Shown in pieces: positions 1 to 9,294 of a stretch of DNA of 64,000 nucleotides (position 1 is its first letter; each line of letters starts with the position of its first letter). A model generated the notes under the pieces. The model was not told the DNA's origin and did no database searches. It saw only the letters and a list, made by a program, of their open reading frames with translations. The position numbers and the translations under genes are program-made. The stretch comes from CAVYVZ01 sp963772065 (GTDB lineage Bacteria; Acidobacteriota; Vicinamibacteria; Vicinamibacterales; UBA2999): contig CAVYVZ010000007.1 in NCBI GenBank assembly GCA_963772065.1, forward strand, positions 186,001 through 250,000, read 5' to 3'.

Positions 1-1086
1 GCGCGCGCGGTTCAGGAGATCCATCACGCGGCCGATGCGCAGCGTGTCTTCGAAGTACGCGTGGCCGCGCGCCTCCATGTCGACGAGGACCTTTTCGACC
101 GCCGTCATCCGCAGCTCGAAGCCGCGCGCCAGATCGTCGCGGTACACCGCGAGCTGGCGCTCGATGTCCTCGAGGAGCGCGACGTCCTCTTTGAGGAGCA
201 CGAGCCGTTCATCGGCAATCGTGCCGTATCGATGGGCGAGCGCCTGGCCGACGCCGAGCGGGTTGGCAAGCTTGAGTCGAAAGCGGCTTCCTTCGTCGAG
301 CGAGTCGCGGATGAACCGCTCCAGCGCCTCGAATCGGCTCGCGTTCCAGAGCGATGGCTCGCCTTGCTTCGCGCGCATGGCCAGCCGTGCGCTGGCGGGA
401 AAGACCTCCGGTGTGATGCCGAGCAGGCTGCGCGCTGAATCGCGTACGAACGCCAGCACCTCCGCCAGCTCCGCCTCGCGCTCGAAGATGTCGACTTTGT
501 TGACGACGATGACGATCTTCTTGCCCCAGTCGCGTATCGCCTCGAGGAAGCCGCGCTCCGTCTCCGTGAACGGGCGGTCGGCCGACGTCACGAAAATCAC
601 GAGGTCCGAGCGCGGCACGAACTCAGCCGTCAGCCGTTCGTGCTCGCGCATGATCGCGTTGGTGCCCGGCGTATCGACGATGTGCACGTCGCGGAGCAAC
701 TCGGCCGGTGCGGTCACGACCCGCATCCCGTGCTCGTCGAGGCCCGTGCTCGCGGTGTCGCCGTATCGCAGGACGTGGATCTGCGCCGTGGTCGGCGTCA
801 CGCCTTCCTCGAGGACACGCTGCCCCGCGAGAGCATTGATGAAAGCGCTCTTCCCCGCGTTGAACTCCCCAACCACCACGAGCAGGAAGAACTCGTCGAG
901 CTGCCGGATCGACGCCGCCAGCGCCGACTGGTCGTCCTCGCTTGCGCCGAAGCGCGTCAGGGCGTCGCGGATGCCCGCCAGGAGGTGCCGCGCTTCACTG
1001 AGCTGACCCTGCAGCGCAGGGTCAAGGACGCGGTGCATGACGGCTGACGTGGCAAGAAACGCGCCGTCCAGCTGCCGGGCCTTCAT
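1..1086 (-). CDS. Dynamin-family GTPase, C-terminus cut by window edge
   Basis: The reverse strand encodes a continuous reading frame that runs off the window edge (362 codons visible). A P-loop GEFNAGKSA lies near residues 73-81, a G3 motif VDTPGT near residue 145, and a VVNKVD G4 motif follows. This set, with an N-terminal helical stretch before the G domain, is typical of bacterial dynamin-like and YdjA/LeoA-type membrane GTPases; I infer a membrane-remodelling role. An in-frame TGA lies eight codons before the first ATG, which fixes the longest start. A second ATG 16 codons in, giving MHRVLD, is equally possible because neither has a clear Shine-Dalgarno site. The helical effector domain is outside the window. 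Confidence 0.88.
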   Translation of the reverse strand, partial: MKARQLDGAFLATSAVMHRVLDPALQGQLSEARHLLAGIRDALTRFGASEDDQSALAASIRQLDEFFLLVVVGEFNAGKSAFINALAGQRVLEEGVTPTTAQIHVLRYGDTASTGLDEHGMRVVTAPAELLRDVHIVDTPGTNAIMREHERLTAEFVPRSDLVIFVTSADRPFTETERGFLEAIRDWGKKIVIVVNKVDIFEREAELAEVLAFVRDSARSLLGITPEVFPASARLAMRAKQGEPSLWNASRFEALERFIRDSLDEGSRFRLKLANPLGVGQALAHRYGTIADERLVLLKEDVALLEDIERQLAVYRDDLARGFELRMTAVEKVLVDMEARGHAYFEDTLRIGRVMDLLNRAR

Positions 1087-1115
1087 GCTTCGGGTGCGGA
1101 AGGCTCATGCGTGAG

Positions 1116-1596
1116 TCACCGAAGCAGGTCGCCGCTCGGCGGGGATGAGCGCAGCTTCACGTTGATGCTGCCGCGGTCGTCGGCGGTCAACGCCGCCACC
1201 TCGCGATCGTCGATGAAGATCGAATGCTTCGTGTTGGGCCGCAGCTCGATGATGTCGATGTCGAGCTCCTGGCCCGACGACATCGCCGCAGGTCCCTGGA
1301 TGCCGATCTCGATCTCCACCAATCACGTGGCGCCCGCCGCGCTCGACGAGATCCGCATCCTTCTCGACGTTCCCGAACGCGTCGATGTGCTCGCGAAACT
1401 CGCCACTCAAGACCGTGCGGCCGGAGACGTCGCGCACCTCCACGACTTGTGCAGTCGACAGATCCGGCAGGGTTGGCGGCGCGGACGGAGTGACCCGGCC
1501 TAACCGTGAGGCGGCCAGTCCCACCACGAGAAACGCGGCGAGCAGGCTGACAAGCCCCAGCGGAATTCGATCGTAGCCCCGGGATCGATCGCTCAT
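1116..1596 (-). CDS. Small membrane-anchored hypothetical protein (frameshifted)
   Basis: The N-terminal part starts MSDRSRGYDRIPLG and has one transmembrane segment (about residues 11-33, LVSLLAAFLVVGL). A Pro-rich linker and a domain containing VVEVRDVSGRTVLSGEF follow. The frame breaks near base 1322; the conserved-looking remainder (VEIEIGIQGPA to PPSGDLLR) continues in another frame. The linked product is about 155 residues with a C-terminal beta-rich domain facing the periplasm. I do not recognise the family. It is divergent from the GH13 gene downstream on the plus strand. The break is probably a sequencing indel. Confidence 0.6.
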
Positions 1597-1680
1597 CCAA
1601 GGCTGGAACGTGCAAGCGCACGGCCCACGCAAGCTCGACCGACTGTCCGGAACGTCTCTTGCTCGGGCCGGTTGAGCCGC

Positions 1681-3369
1681 ATGTCGATAGACGATCTCTG
1701 GTACAAGAACGCAGTCATCTACTGTCTCGACGTCGAGAAGTACCAGGACGCGAACGGCGACGGCATCGGCGACTTCGAAGGGCTGATGCGACGCCTCGAC
1801 TATCTGCAGGGCTTGGCGTCACCTGCGTGTGGCTGCAGCCGTTCTATCCATCGCCGAACCGCGACAACGGCTACGACGTGACGGACTTCTACGGCGTCCA
1901 CGAGAAGCACGGGTCGCTCGGCGACTTCGTCGACTTCATGAAGCACGCCGATGCTCTGGGCCTTCGCGTCATCGTCGACCTCGTCGTGAACCACACATCG
2001 ATCGACTGCCCGTGGTTCCAGCAGGCACGCGAGCGACCGCCGCTCGTTCTACCGCGACTGGTACGTATGGGCCGATCGAGCGCCCGAAGAACCACAAGGA
2101 CGGCATCGTCTTTCCCGGAGAGCAGACGACCACGTGGGACCTCGATCGCCGCGCCGGCCAGGTACTACTTCCACCGCTTCTACAAGCACCAGGCGGACCT
2201 GAACACGTGGCATCCGTACGTGCGCGCCGAGATTCAGAAGATCATGGGCTTCTGGCTGCAGCTGGGAGTGTCGGGCTTCCGCATGGATGCCGTGCCCTTC
2301 CTCATCGAGAAGAAGGGCGCGGGGATCGAGCACCAGCAGGACTTCAACCTGCTGAAGGAGATGCGCGACTTTCTGCAGTGGCGATCGGGCGAGGCGATCC
2401 TGCTTGCCGAAGCCAACGTGCCGCCCGACGAGAGCATGCAGTACTTCGGCGACGAGGGCGAACGGCTGCAGATGATGCTGAACTTCCCGGTCAATCAGCG
2501 GCTGTTTTACGCACTCGCGACCGCCGATCTCGATCCGCTGGTGTGGGCGCTCGAACAGACGCGCAAGCGGCCGCCGAACGCGCAATGGGTGCAGTTCCTC
2601 CGCAGCCACGACGAGCTGGATCTGGGAAGGCTCACAGAGGAGCAGCGCGAGAGGGTGTTCGCGAAATTCGGTCCCGACAAGCGCATGCAGCTGTACGACC
2701 GCGGGATCCGGCGACGATTGGCGCCGATGCTGGGCAACGACCGCAAGCGGCTCGAGCTCGCGTTCAGCCTGCTCTTCTCGCTGCCCGGCACGCCGATGAT
2801 GCAGTACGGCGACGAGATCGGAATCGGCGATGACCTGCGGCTGCCGGAACGCGAGTGCGCGCGCACGCCAATGCAATGGACCGACGAGCGGCACGGCGGG
2901 TTCTCGCGTGCGAAGCGTGTGGTTCGTCCCGTGATCGACGACCGCATCTACGGCTACCAGCGTGTCAACGTGAGCGACGCAGCGTCGCGATCCGCACTCG
3001 CTGCTCAACTGGACCGAGCGGATCATTCGCATGCGCAAGGAGTGCCCCGAGATCAGCTGGGGCGACTTCGTGGTGCTTCGCACGAACGTTCCATCGGTGC
3101 TGGCGCTGCGCTACGACTGGCGCGAGACCTCGCTGCTCACGCTGCACAACTTCAGCGATCGGCGCCAGCCGGTGCGCGTCGCGGTGGGCTGCTCCAACGA
3201 CGGCGTGCTCGTGGACGTGTTCGACGGCCATCACAGCAAGGCCCAGAACGACGGCGCGCATCGCGTCCCCCTCGGTCCGTACGAATGGCGATGGTTCCGC
3301 GTCGGCGCGGCGGACAACGTCCTCAACCGATCCGAGCTCGATCTCGTAGGGGCGAGTGGGAAGGGGTGA
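1681..3369 (+). CDS. TreS-like alpha-amylase family (GH13) enzyme, multiply frameshifted
   Basis: The segments together match maltose alpha-D-glucosyltransferase/trehalose synthase along its length: WYKNAVIYCLDVEKYQD, then VWLQPFYPSPNRDNGYDV, DLVVNHTS, FYRDWYVWAD, YYFHRFYKHQADLN, FRMDAVPFL (catalytic Asp), LLAEAN (acid/base Glu), FLRSHDEL (transition-state Asp), GTPMMQYGDEIG and RTPMQW, with a C-terminal beta domain. These are the GH13 conserved regions in order. The frame changes near bases 1810, 2037, 2080, 2150 and 2985, always with family sequence resuming in another frame. The whole would be about 560 residues, as expected for TreS. Likely role: trehalose/maltose interconversion or related alpha-glucan work. 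ATG follows a TTG in frame three codons upstream. It is either a pseudogene or indel-ridden sequence; I favour the latter. Confidence 0.82.
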
Positions 3370-3429
3370 GGCGCTGTCTCGCTGCTGACTGAGGCAGCCC
3401 TCGCCCTCGCCCCTGACCCCTCGCCCCTG
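3348..3429. repeat. Tandem-repeat hairpin element A (GGGGCGAG type)
   Basis: The left arm (3348-3371, AGGGGCGAGTGGGAAGGGG then TGAGG) and right arm (3398-3429) are inverted copies built from GGGGCGAG/GGGGTGAGG-like units. The loop is about 26 nt. The left arm encodes the last codons and TGA stop of the GH13 gene. The right arm ends 13 bases before the GTG of the next gene. Confidence 0.6.
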
Positions 3430-3442
3430 TAAGATCTCCCCC

Positions 3443-6305
3443 GTGACGGCTCTGGTTGCAGTCTCTGCGCGGGTTCCTGCTCCGCTGACGCCGCTCATCG
3501 GCCGCGACGGGCGCGTCGACGCCGGCTGGCGGGCGCTGCAGGGCACCCGCTTGCTCACGCTGACCGGGGCCGGCGGCAGCGGCAAGACGCGGCTCGCGAT
3601 CGAGCTCGCCTCGCGAGCGGAAGCGGCCGCCTGGGTTGAGCTCGCCGCGCTCGCCGACCCGCGGCTCATCGCGGAGCACGTGGCGGCGGCGCTTGGACTG
3701 TCCGACCGCTCGGGCAAACCCTCGTTCGCGCACCTCGTGGAGCGGTACGCGACGTCGGCGATGCTGCTCGTCCTCGACAACTGCGAGCACATCGTCGACG
3801 CGGCCGCGGCTTTCGTCGCCGAGGTGCTGCGCGACTGTCCAGCGGTGAAAGTCATGGTCACGAGCCGCGAGGCGCTGGGCGTCTGCGGCGAACGCACGCT
3901 GGCCGTCCTGCCGCTCTCGCTGCCGCAGAACGACACGCTCGAGGCCGCGGCCGGGTCCGATGCCATCGCGCTCTTCGTCGAGCGTGCGCAGGATGTGCGG
4001 GCCGGCTTCGAGCTGACCGCTCGAAACGTGCACGCGGTGACCCGCATCTGCCGGCGCCTCGACGGCATCCCACTCGCGATCGAGCTGGCGGCGGCGCGCG
4101 TGCGCGCGCTCGAGCCGGAGCACCTCGCCGATCGCCTCGACTCGAGCATCGGCTTGCTGGAAACCGGCTCGCGCACCGCGCTTCCGCGCCACCGCACGAT
4201 CCGCGACACGCTCGACTGGAGCCATCGCCTGCTCTCGCCCGAGGAACGAACGGTCTTCCGGCGGCTTTCGGTCTTCATGGGCACGTTCTCGCTCGACGCG
4301 GTCGAATCGGTGTGCGCCGAGCCCGGGGAGCCGTCGCGCGGCGTCCTCGACCGCGTCACCGCGCTCGTCGACAAATCGCTGCTCGTGTACGACCCCGGCG
4401 ATTCCGGCACCAGGTATCGGCTCCTCGAAACCGTTCGCGAGTACTCGGCCGAGCAGCTGACGGCCGCGGGCGAGACCGACGCCATTCGAGATCGTCACGC
4501 GAGGTTCTTCGTCGCCCTGGCCGAGCGCGCGGCGCCCGCGATCGTCGGCGGCGTCGGCGACGAAGGGTGGATGGCACGGCTCGACGAGGACAACGCGAAC
4601 TTCCGCGAAGCGCACGATTGGTGCGAGCAGGATTCGGTTCGCCTCGAGCTGTCGCTCCGGCTCGCCGTGGCCCTTCACTGGTACTGGTTCGCTCGCGGCC
4701 GATTCAATGAGGGCCGGCTTCGTGTCGGTGTCGCGCTGACGTTCTCGGAGCGCATCGATCCGGCCTTGCGCGGACGCGCGCAGACGGTGCTCGGCCGGCT
4801 CGCGTTGTGGCAGGGGGATCACGCACAGGTGCACGCGCCGATGGCACAGGCCGTCCAGCTGCTGCGGCCGCACGGAGAGCGCGCATCCCTGGCGTACGCG
4901 CTGCAGGGCCTCGGCATCGCGTCGGCGCTCCAGGAGGATTTCGACGAGGCGCGCGGGCTGCTCGACGAGGCGGCACACGTCGTCGATTCGGAGGAGCCCG
5001 GGGCGTTGACGGCGTGGACCGAGGTACTGGCGCGGGCGTGTCGCCGAATGGGAGGGCGCCTCCGCGACGGCAGGCGAGTCGTATCAGAGGGCGATTGCCG
5101 CCGGGCGCCGTCTCGAACACCGAACCGTGGTCGCTCACTCGCTGTGCGCGCTGGGCCGCTTCTCCGCGGCGGCCGGCCGCCTCACCGAGGCTGAAAGCGC
5201 GCTGCGCGAGGGACTCGCCGTCTGCCGCGATATCGGCGACCGCTGGTGTGTCGCGTTCGCGCTGCAGGGCCTCGCGCGCGCAGCGGCGTCCGCTGGACGG
5301 GGCGACCGCGCGGCGTCGCTGCTTGGCGCCGCGGACGTCATACGGGAAGAGCTCGGAATCGATCTCGACCCGCGCGCGAACGCCTATCAGGAGGCGACTA
5401 TGGCGGCCGCCCGCGCGCACCTTGCGGAGCCGGCCTTCTGGGGCGCGTGGGCGGAAGGCAAGCATCGCGCGCTCGCTGAGGTGATCGCGGATGCCCTGAC
5501 GCCGGAGGCGCCCTCCGCCGAACCCACGGCGGGTGCCGCGAGCGAACACGAGGCGGTGGAGCTGCGGATCCGCGCGCTCGGCGCGTTCGAGGTTCACGTC
5601 CGCAACCGCCGCATCGAAAAGCCGGAATGGGGATCGAGCCGTGCCCGCGAGCTGCTCGCGTTCCTGGCCTGTCATCCCGAGGGATGCACGAAGATGCAGA
5701 TCGGCCTCGCCCTGTGGCCCGACGCATCTCCTGGTCAGCTTCGAAACATCTTCCATGTCACGATGCACCGGCTGCGAAACGCTCTCGCGCTGCCCGACGC
5801 GATTCAGGTCGACGCCGATCGCTACCGCCTGAATCCCTCGATCGCCCGCGAGTTCGACGCGGAGCTGTTCGAGCGCGAGGTCGACGCCGCCACGCGCGAG
5901 GTGCGCCGTTCGTCGGGCGCCGATCCGACAGCTGCGCTCGACACGGCCATCGGACGATATCGCGGTGATTTCCTGGCGGGTGAGGCCGTTGGCGAATGGG
6001 CCGATGAACGCCGCGACCGGCTTCGGGAACGTTACCTCCACGCGCTCGACGCGCTCGGTCGCGTGCGGATGGAGCGTGGACGCTACCTCGAGGCCGCGGA
6101 TGCCTTCGGAATGCTGCTCGCCCGCGATTCGGTGAACGAGGACGCGTGCCGCCGGCAGATGATGTGCCTCACGCAGCTCGGCGATCGCGCCGCGGCGCTG
6201 CGAGCGTACGACGCGCTGGTGCGCGCGCTCCGCGACGAGCTCGGCGTGCGCCCCGAACGTGAAACCACCACCCTCCGCGACAAGCTCGTAAGCACGGCGT
6301 CGTAA
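3443..6305 (+). CDS. Large regulator: NB-ARC-type ATPase, TPR, C-terminal wHTH-BTAD
   Basis: This is a COG3903-like signalling ATPase of about 953 residues. Walker A TGAGGSGKTR lies at residues 41-50, Walker B LLVLDNCEH near 110, and the GIPLAIELAAARVRAL motif near 209. A helical, TPR-like middle follows. From about residue 706 there is an OmpR/SARP-type winged helix (LGAFEVHVRNR, SSRARELLAFLACHPEG), then a bacterial transcriptional activation domain ending in LRDELGVRPE. In the AfsR/SARP family the DNA-binding half is usually N-terminal, so here the order is reversed. The frame breaks near base 5040, but the TPR region resumes (AEWEGASATAGESYQ), so I treat it as one gene. GTG start. Ligand and targets are unknown. 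Confidence 0.82.
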
Positions 6306-6363
6306 GCAGCCCGTAATCCACGGCTGTGTAGGCTTGCTCCGTTCAACTCAAGAGCCAAGGAGC

Positions 6364-7008
6364 ATGCGTATGCAGCGGACCTCGTCGAATATCACCTGGA
6401 ATGCAGCCCGGGTCACGTGGATCGGCGGACTGGCCTTCATCCTGATAGTTCTCGGAACGCTGGCGACCGGGTGCGATGCCCGTGATGCCGCGGCCGCTCA
6501 TCGCGCACCGGACAGCGTCGACGTGAACGCGCAGGTTGAGCGCGGCGCTTACCTCGTGACCATCGGCGGCTGCAACGACTGTCATACGCCGTGGAAGATG
6601 GGCAACAACGGTCCGGAGCCCGATACGAGCCGGATGCTGTCGGGTCACCCGGAGACGTACAGGATTACGCGGCCGGCCGCGGCGCCGAACGGCGAATGGC
6701 AGGACGCCGCGGTGATGGGTGCAACGAATACCGCGTTCTCGGGACCGTGGGGCGTGAGCTTCACCGCCAACCTGACGCCCGATCGGAACACGGGGATCGG
6801 GATCTGGACGGAGGACATGTTCATCAAGACGATCCGCACGGGCCGGCACTGGGGCGTGTCGCGTCCGATCCTGCCGCCCATGCCGTGGTTCAACTACCGC
6901 CAGATGACCGACGCGGATCTGAAGGCGGTCTTTGCCTACCTTCGTTCGATCCCGCCGGTCGTCAACCACGTACCGGATCCGATGCCGCCCGTGAGCACGA
7001 CCAACTAG
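6364..7008 (+). CDS. Membrane-anchored c-type cytochrome
   Basis: A 214-residue protein with an N-terminal hydrophobic segment (residues 20-36) ending in LATGC, a plausible lipobox or uncleaved anchor. A single heme c site CNDCH lies at residues 70-74. The downstream ANLTPDRNTGIGIW and the PPMPWFNYRQMTDADLKAVFAYLRS block are typical of diheme-like or alcohol-dehydrogenase-associated cytochromes; methionines near PPMPW could be the axial ligand. Likely a periplasmic electron carrier. The ATG at this start is preceded by CAAGGAG, while the longer frame upstream has no such site. It lies alone between a regulator and a convergent deacetylase. Confidence 0.85.
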   Translation: MRMQRTSSNITWNAARVTWIGGLAFILIVLGTLATGCDARDAAAAHRAPDSVDVNAQVERGAYLVTIGGCNDCHTPWKMGNNGPEPDTSRMLSGHPETYRITRPAAAPNGEWQDAAVMGATNTAFSGPWGVSFTANLTPDRNTGIGIWTEDMFIKTIRTGRHWGVSRPILPPMPWFNYRQMTDADLKAVFAYLRSIPPVVNHVPDPMPPVSTTN

Positions 7009-7023
7009 CTCGGAGGCGCGGGG

Positions 7024-7983
7024 CTAGGAACTGCCCTTCACGTGGCGCGCGACCTGCTCGTGCGTGGCGAACCAGACACCCGGCTTGCTGCGCATGTGCT
7101 GAATCAGCCTGTCGAGCAGCGCCACGCGCGAGCGATGGCCCATGATGTGCGGGTGCATCGTCAGCACGTAGAGGCCGCCTTCGTCGTAGGCGACGTCGAA
7201 CTCCGACTGGAACACCTCGAGGACGGCTGCCGGCGCGGGGTTCGAGCCGTCGGCGTTGCCGCCGAAGTATGGGAAGTCGTCGAGGATGCGCTCGATCGGC
7301 AGCTCGACGACGTCTGAAGGTTTGCCGTCGATGAGGATCTCGTAGGCGTCGTCGCTCGCCATGAGGCTGCTGTCGTAGAGGAAGCCGGCCGCCTTGATCT
7401 GGCCGGGCGTCCACCGCGAGAACTGCCATGATGGCGCGCGGTAGCCGACGGGACGCTTGCCGATCGCCTTCGTCAGGTACTCGATTGCCTGATTCAGAAG
7501 GCGCTGCTCTTCGGCCTCGTTGTTCAGCGCGGGCAGCAGCTCGTGAATCCAGCCGTGCACGCCGATCTCGTGGCGAAGCGCGCTCGCCAGGATGTCCTTG
7601 ATCATGTTCGGGTGCAGCGCGGCGCTGACCGCGGGAATGAAGAACGAGGCGGGCACCTGGTGCTTCTCGAGCAGGCGGAGGATCCGCGGCAAGCCGTCTA
7701 CGGCGCCGTACTCACCGCGGGAGATCACCTCGTAGTTCAGAACGCCGCGCGCGAGCGTCGCCGACGCATTGTCGACGTCGAAGCTGAGAGCGACCGCGAC
7801 ACGGGCGTTGCCGGGCCACGACCGGGGTCTGAGGCGTCGGCCGGCGGACACGTGGAACATCTGGGCGCGGAGCTCGTCGAGTGACAGCGTTGTGCCGGGA
7901 TGTGGAACCGGAGGCGGCTGCTGCGCCGACGGAAGGGACGAAACGGAAGCAACGAGCGCGAGGCAAGTGAATAATCTGCGCAT
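7024..7983 (-). CDS. Secreted polysaccharide deacetylase
   Basis: The protein (319 residues) begins with a signal peptide (MRRLFTCLALVASVSS). It carries the NodB/CE4-like fold: SFDVDN at 67-72 supplies the catalytic base and metal Asp, HEIGVHGWIHE the metal-binding histidines, and YRAPSWQFS and LTMHPHIMGHRSR the later motifs. The pattern with HGWIHE and HPHIMG is closer to the PuuE/HpPgdA-type deacetylases than to classic chitin deacetylases. It probably acts on cell-wall glycan or another N-acyl substrate in the periplasm. ATG chosen because the signal peptide starts there; six upstream codons in frame are unneeded. Confidence 0.87.
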   Translation of the reverse strand: MRRLFTCLALVASVSSLPSAQQPPPVPHPGTTLSLDELRAQMFHVSAGRRLRPRSWPGNARVAVALSFDVDNASATLARGVLNYEVISRGEYGAVDGLPRILRLLEKHQVPASFFIPAVSAALHPNMIKDILASALRHEIGVHGWIHELLPALNNEAEEQRLLNQAIEYLTKAIGKRPVGYRAPSWQFSRWTPGQIKAAGFLYDSSLMASDDAYEILIDGKPSDVVELPIERILDDFPYFGGNADGSNPAPAAVLEVFQSEFDVAYDEGGLYVLTMHPHIMGHRSRVALLDRLIQHMRSKPGVWFATHEQVARHVKGSS

Positions 7984-8003
7984 GGAATAACTCCCAACCA
8001 ATC

Positions 8004-8044
8004 AGCTCAGAGTCGACTCTGAGTCGACTCTGAGCTGACTCTGA
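8004..8044. repeat. 11-nt palindromic repeat element B
   Basis: Units of 11 nt: AGCTCAGAGTC, then GACTCTGAGTC, GACTCTGAGCT and GACTCTGA. Bases 8006-8023 form a perfect 18-bp palindrome, CTCAGAGTCGACTCTGAG. The same 18-mer recurs downstream of the RAYT transposase gene near 16.4 kb. It lies between the deacetylase start and the phosphodiesterase stop. Confidence 0.85.
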
Positions 8045-8073
8045 ACGACGAACACGCGCGCTCGGCCCCTCAG

Positions 8074-9294
8074 TCAGCGGAGCAGCGAACGGGCGACGGC
8101 CGGATCACCGTCATTCGGCGACGGCTCGACCCCAAGGACGCGACACATGACCTCGTACACGTGCACATTCTCGAATGGCGGCACGACGGTGTTCTGTTTG
8201 AACGCCGGACCGGCCGCCACGAAGAGGGCCTGCATCGACTGGATGCGCGGATCGTAGCCGTGGTTGCCGCCGACGCGACGGATGCTTCGCGCAAACGTGT
8301 CGATGAAGCTCGCCCGCCGCAGAATGGACCATCCCTCATCCGCGACGCCGACGATCGGCGCGATCCGTTCGTGATCGCGAAAGTACCAGTGCGCAGGCGT
8401 CTCCTTGCGCCGGTAGACCGTCAGCCGCGGATGCGCCGTCACCAGCACGCGGTACACGGCGTCTTCCCGCCCGGGCCTGGGCCACACTCCTAGCGTCGGA
8501 TTCATGTCGACGACCTCTCCGTCCGCCGGCTTCACGAGGTCATCGATGAACACGACGCGCTGGCTGCTCGTCTCCGCCATCCCATGATCCGCCGTCACGA
8601 TGATGTTGATCGCGTCGAGCATCCGCCGCTGCTCGAGACCGCGCAAGAGCCGGCCGAGCATGTCGTCCACGCGCTCGAGCGCGCGCTGCAGCTCGGGCGA
8701 GCTCGGCCCGAAGCTGTGGCCCGCCGCGTCCACGTCGCTCATGTAGAGGGTGATGAACGCCGGTCGGGCGTTCGCGGGCAGGTCGAACCACGCGAGCACC
8801 TGATCGACGCGCGCGCTATTCGGCCGGTCGTGCTCGTACGGCGTCCAGTGCCTGGGGCGCATGCCCCCAATCGGCGCCTCCGATCCGGGCCAGAACATCG
8901 CCGCCGATGGCCGTCCGGCGCGCTGGACGGCGTTCCAGATGGGATCGCCGCCCCACCACATCGCATCCGACACCTCTTCTCGCTTCTGCATCGTGAAGAG
9001 GCGTCCGGTGCGCGGATCGCGCATCGCGTTTCCGACGACGCCATGATGGCCCGGATAGAGGCCCGTCACGAGCGTGTAGTGATTGGGGAAGGTCTTGGTC
9101 GGAAAGCTCGGGATGAGCCCTTCGGCGCGAACACCGCGCTCCATCAGGCTGCGCAGGTTCTTCACGGACGACTTCGTGTGGTAGTCCCACCGCCATCCGT
9201 CGAGCGAAATCAGAAGGAGCGTGGGAGCTGGTGCGGCGATGAGCGCGACCGCGAGAGCCGCGATCGCGCTCACCGCCACCAGGAATCGTTTCAC
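8074..9294 (-). CDS. Secreted nucleotide pyrophosphatase/phosphodiesterase (ENPP-like)
   Basis: An alkaline-phosphatase-superfamily phosphodiesterase of 406 residues with a signal peptide (MKRFLVAVSAIAALAVALIA). LLLISLDGWRWDY carries the first metal Asp, PTKTFPNHYTLVTGLYPGHHG holds the nucleophilic Thr of ENPP enzymes, then YMSDVDAAGHSFG, TADHGM and GGNHGYDP supply further metal ligands. It should hydrolyse phosphodiester or pyrophosphate bonds in the periplasm. The GTG start overlaps the stop of the upstream TPR-protein gene by four bases (GTGA), so the two are probably cotranscribed and translationally coupled. Confidence 0.9.
   Translation of the reverse strand: MKRFLVAVSAIAALAVALIAAPAPTLLLISLDGWRWDYHTKSSVKNLRSLMERGVRAEGLIPSFPTKTFPNHYTLVTGLYPGHHGVVGNAMRDPRTGRLFTMQKREEVSDAMWWGGDPIWNAVQRAGRPSAAMFWPGSEAPIGGMRPRHWTPYEHDRPNSARVDQVLAWFDLPANARPAFITLYMSDVDAAGHSFGPSSPELQRALERVDDMLGRLLRGLEQRRMLDAINIIVTADHGMAETSSQRVVFIDDLVKPADGEVVDMNPTLGVWPRPGREDAVYRVLVTAHPRLTVYRRKETPAHWYFRDHERIAPIVGVADEGWSILRRASFIDTFARSIRRVGGNHGYDPRIQSMQALFVAAGPAFKQNTVVPPFENVHVYEVMCRVLGVEPSPNDGDPAVARSLLR

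Noticed and set aside
35..1006. Long Ser/Arg-rich open frame on the plus strand
   Set aside because: It is antisense to the dynamin-like GTPase, whose P-loop and G-motifs are clear on the minus strand. High GC creates such frames throughout the window.
2965..4978. Long minus-strand open frames across the GH13 gene end and the ATPase regulator
   Set aside because: They lie opposite conserved plus-strand domains and show no recognisable motif of their own.
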